Positions 55,122 through 61,909 of a stretch of DNA of 64,000 bases are shown piece by piece. The DNA is from Aurantiacibacter rhizosphaerae. Lineage in GTDB: Bacteria; Pseudomonadota; Alphaproteobacteria; Sphingomonadales; Sphingomonadaceae. The translations under genes and the position numbers were made by a program. Each line of letters starts with the position of its first letter. The stretch's first letter is position 1. The stretch covers positions 1,488,001 through 1,552,000 of the forward strand of contig NZ_WUBR01000001.1 in NCBI RefSeq assembly GCF_009807005.1, given 5' to 3'. Below the pieces are notes generated by a model that saw only the letters and a program-made list of their open reading frames with translations, made no database searches and was not told where the DNA came from.

Positions 55122-56009
55122 CTAGGGATAGCTGACCGTCTTGGGTGCACCATCTGGCAGGGGGATAAATTCCGCGTCATCGCCCGGCACGGTGCCGAAG
55201 CGCCCCTCGCGCCAGTCTTCCTTGGCCTGTTCGATCCGCTCCCTGTCGGAGCTTACGAAATTCCACCAGACGTGCCGCTTGGTTGAGAAGGCTTCCCCGC
55301 CCAGCAGCATGACGCGCGCGCCATAGCGACTGGCCAGCGTCATGGCGTCACCCGGTTTCAGCACCACGAGATCATAAAGCTGGAGCGGCGTGCCATCGAT
55401 TGTCGCATCGCCGCCCACCAGCATCACCGCGCGCTCGTCCGCCTCTGCATCGATGGGGATGGAGCCGCCTTCCTGCAGCAGGATTTCGGCATAGATCGTT
55501 TCGGCGTGGCAGGTGGTGGCGGCGCGCTCGCCCCACAGCTCACCCATGATGACCTGCGCGCGTGCGCCGTCTCCGTCGATCCACGGCAGATCGGCTACCG
55601 CCTCGAACGCAGGGTCAATCTCTTCCTGGCCGTCGGGCAGCGCCAGCCATGTCTGCATACCATAAAGGGACGGGCCTTTCGCCCGCTCGCCCTGCGGGCT
55701 GCGCTCGGAATGGGCGATGCCGCTGCCGGCGGTCATCAGATTGACCGTGCCGGGATGGATGGTGGAAAAGGTGCCGAGCGTGTCGCGGTGCTCTATCGCG
55801 CCGTCGAACAGCCAGGTGACGGTGGAGAGGTTGATATGCGGATGCGGGCGCACATCCATGCCGCCGCCCAGATCAAGCTGCGCGGGGCCGAACTGGTCCA
55901 CGAACACGAAGGGGCCGACCATGCGGCACTCCTTCGATGGCACCGCGCGGCGCACGGTAAAATCGCCGAGATCGTGGCTGACGGGCGTGACGGTCTTGAG
56001 AATGCTCAT
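55122..56009 (-). CDS. Pirin family protein
   Basis: 295 residues, a bicupin of the pirin family (iron-binding; some members are quercetinases or redox-sensing co-regulators). Metal ligands visible: His56 and His58 in VRPHPHINLSTVTW, His100 and Glu102 in GSGIAHSERSP. The C-terminal cupin has the region VLKPGDAMTLASRYGARVMLLGGEAF. It lies 15 bases after the GST gene. Confidence 0.94.
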   Translation of the reverse strand: MSILKTVTPVSHDLGDFTVRRAVPSKECRMVGPFVFVDQFGPAQLDLGGGMDVRPHPHINLSTVTWLFDGAIEHRDTLGTFSTIHPGTVNLMTAGSGIAHSERSPQGERAKGPSLYGMQTWLALPDGQEEIDPAFEAVADLPWIDGDGARAQVIMGELWGERAATTCHAETIYAEILLQEGGSIPIDAEADERAVMLVGGDATIDGTPLQLYDLVVLKPGDAMTLASRYGARVMLLGGEAFSTKRHVWWNFVSSDRERIEQAKEDWREGRFGTVPGDDAEFIPLPDGAPKTVSYP

Positions 56010-56024
56010 ACCGTCAAAATGCGC

Positions 56025-56732
56025 CTATTGCTCGTCCAGTTCCTCGTAATGACGGAAGATGCCGTCTTCGTTGAATTCCATGCGGTTTTCGCTGGCGAGG
56101 TAATCGGCAAGACTCTCTATATCGGGCACGGCGCCCTGCAGGCCTTCCAGGTTCACCCAGGTGCCCTGCATCTGCTTCATGTAATTGGGGAAGGCGTAAT
56201 CCAGCCCTTCCATGATGTGAAACAGGCTGGTGTCGACATGGGTTGGCTGCTGCCCCAGCATGAACGGCCCGCCACGCGCGGCCAGTGCATTGTCGAAGTG
56301 GATGAGGTATTTGGGAATGCGATCGGCGCGGAAATGCTGCGCCTTGTCGAAGGCGGCATCCATCTGGTCTGCATAATAGAGCCCGCTCGACACGGGATGG
56401 TGGACTGAGTGCACCTCCTCCACGAAATCGGCAATGTCGAGTTGCAGCTGGAACAATTGCAGGTCCACTTCCATCTCGCCCGATCCAAGGCCTTCCTTGT
56501 CGGAAAGATATTGCAGGATCAGCGCGGTCTGGCCAATCACCACCTCGTCATCCACGATGTATGGGGGAGCGAAGGGACGGATGCCTTCCAGCCCATGCAT
56601 GTGCTCCACCAGCGCATCGGCATTCTGCTCTCGCGCCATGTCGGTGTATTCGACGCCGAAGGCCTCGCAGAACAGGCGGACGAATTCACCGCGACCGGGG
56701 ATTTGCGGCCAGTACCAAAGTTCGATGCTCAT
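56025..56732 (-). CDS. Glutathione S-transferase family protein
   Basis: 235 residues from ATG 56732, overlapping the bolA stop (ATGA). Thioredoxin-like N-domain MSIELWYWPQIPGRGEFVRLFCEAFG resembles the sigma/alpha-type start (WY..GRGE) with Tyr as the likely GSH-activating residue, and has IGQTALILQYLSDKEG. Helical C-domain follows with VDTSLFHIMEGL. Substrate unknown; a role linked to BolA/glutaredoxin chemistry can only be guessed from position. Confidence 0.9.
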   Translation of the reverse strand: MSIELWYWPQIPGRGEFVRLFCEAFGVEYTDMAREQNADALVEHMHGLEGIRPFAPPYIVDDEVVIGQTALILQYLSDKEGLGSGEMEVDLQLFQLQLDIADFVEEVHSVHHPVSSGLYYADQMDAAFDKAQHFRADRIPKYLIHFDNALAARGGPFMLGQQPTHVDTSLFHIMEGLDYAFPNYMKQMQGTWVNLEGLQGAVPDIESLADYLASENRMEFNEDGIFRHYEELDEQ

Positions 56733-57007
56733 GCCTCTTCCCCGGGGGCGATGCACTTCATGGCAAAGGCATGCACCCGGTCACCGGGGATATCGCCCAG
56801 CGCGCCCAGTACCATGCGCTGGCGCTGCAGGCGGTTCTTCCCTTCGAAATGCGGACTTTCCACGATCACGGTGAAGTGCGATTCGCCGCTACCGTCGTCT
56901 CCCGCATGGCCAGAGTGCTGCGCGCTGTCATTGATGACGTCCAGCCGCGTTGGCGCAAGGGCGCCGCGCAGCAGGGTTTCGATCTCTTGTGCAAGTGGTC
57001 CGCTCAT
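56729..57007 (-). CDS. bolA: BolA family protein
   Basis: 92 residues from ATG 57007; a much longer frame upstream is a shadow of the J-domain gene. Class II KH-like fold with SHFTVIVESPHFEGKNRLQRQRMV and the conserved DRVHAFAMKC near the end, where the His is a cluster ligand when BolA pairs with monothiol glutaredoxin. Iron-sulfur trafficking or regulation is the known role. It is divergent from the J-domain gene by 54 bases, a conserved alphaproteobacterial pair. Confidence 0.93.
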   Translation of the reverse strand: MSGPLAQEIETLLRGALAPTRLDVINDSAQHSGHAGDDGSGESHFTVIVESPHFEGKNRLQRQRMVLGALGDIPGDRVHAFAMKCIAPGEEA

Positions 57008-57061
57008 TCGTCCCAATTGGGGGTTCACTTCGCGCGGTGCAATCCCCATCAAGGGGTGTTC

Positions 57062-57652
57062 ATGCGAGGTGCGCGATTTCATGGACGCTATGAGAGCGAT
57101 GGACGGGTGTGCGAACACCCCACCTGCCGAGAGGCCGGAGAGTTCCGCGCACCCGGCACGCGCGGCAATTCCTTCGACGGGCCGGGCGAATGGCGCTGGT
57201 TCTGCCTCGATCACGTGCGTGAATTCAACGCAGGCTACGACTGGTTCGAAGGCATGAATGCCGACGAGATCTATGCAGCACAGGCCCCCGGCTCCGGCTG
57301 GCAGACCGAAACGCCTGCGTTCAAGCCCACTGCCGGGATAGACGGCATGCCGCGCTGGGCCGACTTTCACGATCCGCTGGACGCCATCGGCGCGCGTGCG
57401 GGCGAGATAAAGCGCGCCGCCAGAGGGCGCAGCCACGCCGTGCACAGCCGCTTTACGCCAAGGGAGCGGGAGGCGCTGACGGTGATGGGGCTGGGGCCGA
57501 AGGCGGACAGGCCGCAATTGCGCCGCCGCTATTCGGAACTGGTGCGGCGCTATCATCCCGATCGCAACGGCGGGGATCGCAGCCACGAGGCGCGGTTGCA
57601 GCGCGTGGTGGAAGCCTACCAGCTCCTGCGGCGTGCGGAGCCCTTCGGCTAG
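57062..57652 (+). CDS. J-domain protein with N-terminal Cys/His cluster
   Basis: 196 residues from ATG 57062. The C-terminal J domain (about 135-192) has HPD at 165-167 in YSELVRRYHPDRNGGD. Unlike DnaJ, it stands at the end and no zinc-finger CxxCxGxG repeats follow. The N-terminal part has Cys17-x-His19-x2-Cys22 (RVCEHPTC) and Cys48-x2-His51 (WFCLDHVREFNAGYDWF), possibly a metal site. J domains recruit DnaK. The order next to bolA suggests a role in iron-sulfur or stress proteostasis, inferred only. Confidence 0.9.
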   Translation: MRGARFHGRYESDGRVCEHPTCREAGEFRAPGTRGNSFDGPGEWRWFCLDHVREFNAGYDWFEGMNADEIYAAQAPGSGWQTETPAFKPTAGIDGMPRWADFHDPLDAIGARAGEIKRAARGRSHAVHSRFTPREREALTVMGLGPKADRPQLRRRYSELVRRYHPDRNGGDRSHEARLQRVVEAYQLLRRAEPFG

Positions 57653-58497
57653 GGCTTCTGCCGGAACGCCCAGCGCAATGTTCCGCCCATGGCGTTGGTC
57701 ACCAGCTTTGCAGGCGTGGCTTTCCAGCCGGGGCGATCCAGCGAAAGCATGGTACGCGCAAAGGGCGGGATAAGGTCCACCGCCGCGCTGGCCAGAAATG
57801 GCTGCACCGCGCCCGGTGCGCCCTCGGCACGCTTGTTGATGATGAGGTCTGCAACTTCGCGCGCTTCCGGCCCGGACTGTAACTCGCTGCGCATGGTGCG
57901 GAAGATCGCCTGCGCTTCTGCCTTGGTTTCTGGCACCGGATCGGCACCAAGGCGGCGCGCAATCAGGGCGAACTGGCGGAAATATTCGTCCTGCTCTGCC
58001 AGCGGCATAGTTGGGCAGACATGGGCCAGCCACGCCTCCAGAAACATCAGCGCCTCTGTCACATGCACCCATGCCAGCGTGCGCGGGTTGGTGGCGGAAT
58101 AGGGCGTGCCGTCGGGCAGGGTGCCGTGCACCTTGGCGTGGGTGGCGTTCACCCGCGCTATCGCCGCATCGGCATCGTCACGATGGCCATATGTGGTGAC
58201 GGCAATGAAGCGCGCCGTGCGGCGCAGGCGGCCATGCATGTCTGCACGAAAATTGGAGAAATCAAGAATGCCGCGCAGGGCATGGGGATGCAGCATTTGC
58301 AGCAGCAGTGCCGCCATGCCGCCCACCATCATGCTCACCACATCGGCATGGACCATGCGGATGGGCGTATCCCTGGCAAACAGCGCCTCGTCCGAAGGCG
58401 GCACCGGGGTCTCACCCCTTGCCTTATCGTTGAATGCTGCGCGCACACTCTCGACCAGCTTTTGCCGGGCAAACTCTATGGGATCGGGCCGCGCCAT
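57649..58497 (-). CDS. MpaB/DUF2236 oxygenase-like protein
   Basis: 282 residues from ATG 58497 (a TTG one codon earlier is possible). Matches the DUF2236 family (MpaB_C, relatives of latex-clearing protein): MVGGMAALLLQMLHPHALRGILDFSNF, RTARFIAVTTYGHRDDADAAIARVNATHAKVHG and WVHVTEALMFLEAW. Family members bind heme b through conserved His/Arg and act as oxygenases; substrate unknown. Stop overlaps that of the convergent J-domain gene (CTAG). Starts 39 bases after the GST gene. Confidence 0.9.
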   Translation of the reverse strand: MARPDPIEFARQKLVESVRAAFNDKARGETPVPPSDEALFARDTPIRMVHADVVSMMVGGMAALLLQMLHPHALRGILDFSNFRADMHGRLRRTARFIAVTTYGHRDDADAAIARVNATHAKVHGTLPDGTPYSATNPRTLAWVHVTEALMFLEAWLAHVCPTMPLAEQDEYFRQFALIARRLGADPVPETKAEAQAIFRTMRSELQSGPEAREVADLIINKRAEGAPGAVQPFLASAAVDLIPPFARTMLSLDRPGWKATPAKLVTNAMGGTLRWAFRQKP

Positions 58498-58536
58498 CAA
58501 GGATATGTGGGGCGCGGCGCGCTGAAATGCGAGGGG

Positions 58537-59142
58537 TCAGTCGCCAAGCTGGCCAAGCGTGGCCGCATAGGCTTCACGCGCCTGTATTTGCGACTGGTAG
58601 GAGCGGAACGTTGGCCTGTCTGTCAGCGTGCCGAAACCAAGGCCCCAGTCCACCTGGCTGCCGAGATAGACATCGGCCATGGTGAACCTGTCGCCGCAGG
58701 CAAAATCATTGCCTTGCAGCCAGATATCCAGCGTATCGACCACGCGGTCAAAACTGCCGAAGCCGGATGTCATCTCCTGCTTGGCGTCCTTCGGCTCCCA
58801 CCCCATCGCCCGGTTGGTGATGGCGCTTTCCATCGGCCCGGCGGCGAAGAACAGCCAGCGGAAATAGGCCGCCTTCTCCTCATCGCGCGGCAGAAGGTCC
58901 GGGGCCTCCATTTCGGCGAGGTAGTGGCAGATGGCGGCCGCCTCGCTCACCACCCTGTCACCGAAATAGGCATGGTGGATGATGGTGGGGATCTTGCCCA
59001 TGGGATTGGCCTCCAGCAGCGCGGCGGGCTTGTCCTCCCACTCCACCATGGCGAGCTTCGGCTCCACGCCAGCCTCGGCAAAGGCCCATTGCACGATCAG
59101 AGCGCGGCTCATCGGGTTGAAGAACAGGGTGTAATCGCTCAA
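58537..59142 (-). CDS. Glutathione S-transferase family protein
   Basis: 201 residues. Thioredoxin-like N-domain with YTLFFNPMSRALIVQWAFAEAG (Ser in FNPMSRA at the activating position) and AAICHYLAEME. C-domain has GDRFTMADVYLGSQVDWGLGFG. Unlike the GST at 56025 it belongs to the bacterial beta/theta-like group. It lies between SRPBCC (42 bases) and MpaB (39 bases) in one direction. Confidence 0.92.
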   Translation of the reverse strand: MSDYTLFFNPMSRALIVQWAFAEAGVEPKLAMVEWEDKPAALLEANPMGKIPTIIHHAYFGDRVVSEAAAICHYLAEMEAPDLLPRDEEKAAYFRWLFFAAGPMESAITNRAMGWEPKDAKQEMTSGFGSFDRVVDTLDIWLQGNDFACGDRFTMADVYLGSQVDWGLGFGTLTDRPTFRSYQSQIQAREAYAATLGQLGD

Positions 59143-59184
59143 TGTTGCTCTCCTGCTGAATTGAAGATGGGGGCGGCCAACGCG

Positions 59185-59625
59185 TCACTCACTCTCGCAA
59201 AGTGATTTAAGCAAGGTCGCGCAAGCCTGCCATCCTTCAATGAAGCCCATTTCCTCGTGCTGCTTGCGGTCTTCATCACGCCAGTGGCGGGCGAGGGCGG
59301 TGTAGCGCGTTCCGTTTCCTTCAGGCTCGATTTCCCAGATGCCGATCATGAACGGTCCTGCCGGCTGAAGGTCATCGACAACGGCATCGGTGGAAGCGAG
59401 CCTGCGGCCTTCATCCCATGCCAGATAGATGCCTTCCTGCGGCATCTCCTCCCCGTCAGGGCCCAGGAAAACCATGCGGTTTACCCCGCCGGCGCGCCGA
59501 TCCTGCTCGATCACCTTGCAGCGCCAGGGGGCAGGGCAAAACCATTCTTCCTGGCGGTTGACCATGGTGTCCCAAACCGTTTCGGGCGCTGCCTCGATGA
59601 AAGCGGTTACGCTCAGTTCTTTCAT
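59185..59625 (-). CDS. SRPBCC (AHSA1-like) domain protein
   Basis: 146 residues from ATG 59625, overlapping the DUF1428 stop (ATGA). START/Bet-v-1 fold of the AHSA1 group: TAFIEAAPETVWDTMVNRQEEWFCPAPWRCKV, GIYLAWDEGRRLASTDAVV, GTRYTALARHWRDEDRKQHEEMGFIEGWQACATLLK. Binds a hydrophobic ligand or acts in detoxification; no specific role can be seen. Confidence 0.9.
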   Translation of the reverse strand: MKELSVTAFIEAAPETVWDTMVNRQEEWFCPAPWRCKVIEQDRRAGGVNRMVFLGPDGEEMPQEGIYLAWDEGRRLASTDAVVDDLQPAGPFMIGIWEIEPEGNGTRYTALARHWRDEDRKQHEEMGFIEGWQACATLLKSLCESE

Positions 59626-60011
59626 ATCATGTTCCTGCAATCGAAGGCCAGATCGCCTAACTTGCCCATCGTGAAAATGGGCGAGAACCCGCCCCAGATC
59701 ATGCGCTTGCCATCGAAAGGCATATCGATTTCGCTGGTCCAGAAATCGTCTTCCTCCATCTTCCCATGGGCGGCATCGCAGGTTTCCTTGTCGGGCCAGA
59801 TCATCCATGAAAACACGATCTTTTCGCCCGCTTCGGCCTTTGTCGCTTTGCGGAAATCGGTGGCCTTCCCATCCGGCACGTCTTCCTCCCATGCCTCCAT
59901 GATCTCGGTGACGCCGTATTCGGCGAACTTCGCGGCGGCCTTTTCGGCCACGGCGCGATATGCCTCCTTGTTGCCTTCCGGCACGGCAATGAGAAATCCC
60001 TGCACATACAT
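59622..60011 (-). CDS. DUF1428 family protein
   Basis: 129 residues from ATG 60011, the family's usual start (MYVQGFLIAVPEGNKEAYRAVAEKAA). Dimeric alpha/beta-barrel-like fold: EIMEAWEEDVPDGKATDFRKATKA, VFSWMIWPDKETCDAAHGKM, MPFDGKRMIWGGFSPIF. Related E. coli YbaA; function unknown. First gene of a minus-strand run divergent from hxlR (92 bases between starts). Confidence 0.9.
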   Translation of the reverse strand: MYVQGFLIAVPEGNKEAYRAVAEKAAAKFAEYGVTEIMEAWEEDVPDGKATDFRKATKAEAGEKIVFSWMIWPDKETCDAAHGKMEEDDFWTSEIDMPFDGKRMIWGGFSPIFTMGKLGDLAFDCRNMI

Positions 60012-60066
60012 AGCGCGTCTCCTTCGCCAGGACCCCGCCTTCCCAGCGCGGTCCGAATCGCCCCAC

Positions 60067-60095
60067 TTGCATGTGATGCGCCTGTGAGTTACTAA
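60067..60095 (+). promoter_or_regulatory. Putative hxlR promoter, leaderless
   Basis: TTGCAT (60067-60072), 17-base spacer, TACTAA (60090-60095). The predicted start lies on or 1-2 bases before the ATG at 60104, and no Shine-Dalgarno is present. Pattern only. Confidence 0.45.
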
Positions 60096-60113
60096 AAGCA
60101 ACTATGAAGTTAC
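60087..60113. promoter_or_regulatory. Putative HxlR operator: three AGTTAC half-sites
   Basis: AGTTAC at 60087-60092, its imperfect inverse GCAACT at 60098-60103 (together a 17-base near-palindrome), and AGTTAC again at 60108-60113. Half-sites begin 11 and 10 bases apart, one helical turn. They overlap the -10 and the first codons of hxlR. Confidence 0.5.
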
Positions 60114-60802
60114 AAAAAGAAACCAAAGACGCGGTCGCGCATGGCAAATGGTACTCCGACGCATGTGGAACGGCCTTCGCGCTGGAGGTGCTGGGAGAGC
60201 GGTGGTCGATGCTGATAGTGCGCGAGCTTATGCTGGGGCCGCGCCGCTTCTCTGCCATCCGCGCAAGCCTGCCGGGTATCAGCGCCAAGGTGCTGACCGA
60301 ACGGCTGGAAACACTGGCACAGTGGGGCGTGGTGGAAAAATCGCAATTGCCGCCCCCCGCATCCGCGCAGGTCTATGGTTTGACCGAGTGGGGATATGCG
60401 GCGGATCACGCTCTGAATGAACTGGGCCGCTGGGCGGCGCGGTCCTGTCGCCATAATCCCGATCTGCCCTTGTCGGCTGCATCGCTGATGGCATCGATGC
60501 GCACGATGCAATTGCCCGCGCTGTCACAGGCGCGTGATATGACCATCGGGTTCGAGCTTGGCGGGGAGGCATTTGGCGCGACGATTCGCAGCGGGGTGCT
60601 TGCCATCGAACGCAGCGACCGGGCCGAGGGCGATGCCGTGCTACGCGCCCCAAATGCGCGGCCTGTGGCGGGCGCGCTGTATTCGGGAATGCCGCTGGCC
60701 ATGCTGGAGGAAGAGGCGGGCCTTGTTATCGAGGGTGACCGGGCGCTGGCTCAGCAATATCTTGCCCTGTTTGCCCTGCCTGCAAAGATCGACGCAGTTT
60801 GA
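60104..60802 (+). CDS. HxlR-family winged-helix transcriptional regulator
   Basis: 232 residues. The N-terminal HxlR domain (about 15-110) has CGTAFALEVLGERWSMLIVRELMLGPRRFSAIRASLPGISAKVLTERLETLAQWGVVEK. The Cys near the start of this domain may be redox- or electrophile-sensitive, as in other HxlR proteins. The C-terminal 110 residues form an extra domain (MTIGFELGGEAFGATIRSGVLAIERSDRAEGDAVLRAP), which resembles the SCP2-like tail of some HxlR regulators and could bind a ligand. Divergent from DUF1428-SRPBCC-GST-MpaB, which it likely controls along with itself. Confidence 0.93.
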   Translation: MKLQKETKDAVAHGKWYSDACGTAFALEVLGERWSMLIVRELMLGPRRFSAIRASLPGISAKVLTERLETLAQWGVVEKSQLPPPASAQVYGLTEWGYAADHALNELGRWAARSCRHNPDLPLSAASLMASMRTMQLPALSQARDMTIGFELGGEAFGATIRSGVLAIERSDRAEGDAVLRAPNARPVAGALYSGMPLAMLEEEAGLVIEGDRALAQQYLALFALPAKIDAV

Positions 60803-60928
60803 CCAAGCGCGCGCTATCGGGGAACCGGCAGATCGTACGCATGTTATCTATCCTCCCGCTCCTTTGGTCCGTATAGCGCGAACATCTGTGTTGCAGCAGG
60901 GGGGCCACCCGTCTAGGCAGCCGCAGAG

Positions 60929-61906
60929 ATGAATGACATGACCAACGCAGAAGCTGGCGGCACCGCCATGACCGCCCCCGACATTGAGCTGGACGTCCGC
61001 GAGACATTCGGCATTGACGTGGACATGAAAGTCCCGGCCTTTTCCAAGGCGGACGAACGTGTGCCAGATACCGACGAAACCTATGTTTTCGATCCGGACA
61101 CCACGCTGGCGATCCTGGCGGGCTTTGCCCACAATCGCCGCGTGATGATCCAGGGCTATCACGGCACTGGCAAATCCACCCATATCGAACAGGTGGCAGC
61201 GCGGCTGAACTGGCCCACGATCCGAATCAACCTGGATGCGCATATCAGCCGTATCGACCTGGTGGGCCGCGATGCCATCGTGCTGCGCGACGGATTGCAG
61301 GTGACGGAATTTCGCGAAGGGCTGCTGCCGTGGGCATTGCAGCATCCTGTCGCGCTGGTGTTCGACGAATATGACGCTGGCCGCCCCGATGTGATGTTCG
61401 TGATCCAGCGCGTGCTGGAACAGGCGGGCAAGCTGACGCTGCTGGACCAGAACCGCGTTATCCGCCCCGATCCGCATTTCCGCCTGTTCGCCACCGCCAA
61501 CACGGTGGGCCTTGGCGATACCAGCGGCATGTATCACGGCACGCAGGCGATCAACCAGGGCCAGATGGACCGCTGGAACATCGTGGTGGGTCTGAACTAT
61601 CTGCCGGCGGAGACAGAGCGCAAGATCATCGGCGCGAAGACGACGCTGGACGACAAGATGGTGGCCGACATGATCCGCGTGGCGGACCTTACGCGGCAAG
61701 GCTTCATGAACGGGGATATCTCCACCGTGATGAGCCCGCGCACCGTCATCACCTGGGCGCAGAACACAGAGATTTTCGGCAATCCCGGATATGCCTTCCG
61801 CCTCAGCTTCCTGAACAAGTGTGACGAGGCGGAACGGATGCTGGTGGCCGAATATTATCAGCGCGTGATGGGTGAAGACCTGCCCGAAAGTGTCGTGAGG
61901 GCCTGA
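60929..61906 (+). CDS. cobS: Cobaltochelatase CobS-like AAA+ ATPase
   Basis: 325 residues; starts at 60929 (ATG) with further Met at codons 4 and 14. AAA+ core: Walker [10 protein letters not shown] (76-84), Walker [11 protein letters not shown], sensor [11 protein letters not shown], and [20 protein letters not shown], which is highly typical of CobS. CobS with CobT and CobN inserts cobalt in aerobic cobalamin synthesis. No cobT is adjacent: the next gene is convergent and unrelated. Confidence 0.92.
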   Translation: MNDMTNAEAGGTAMTAPDIELDVRETFGIDVDMKVPAFSKADERVPDTDETYVFDPDTTLAILAGFAHNRRVMIQGYHGTGKSTHIEQVAARLNWPTIRINLDAHISRIDLVGRDAIVLRDGLQVTEFREGLLPWALQHPVALVFDEYDAGRPDVMFVIQRVLEQAGKLTLLDQNRVIRPDPHFRLFATANTVGLGDTSGMYHGTQAINQGQMDRWNIVVGLNYLPAETERKIIGAKTTLDDKMVADMIRVADLTRQGFMNGDISTVMSPRTVITWAQNTEIFGNPGYAFRLSFLNKCDEAERMLVAEYYQRVMGEDLPESVVRA

Positions 61907-61909
61907 TCG

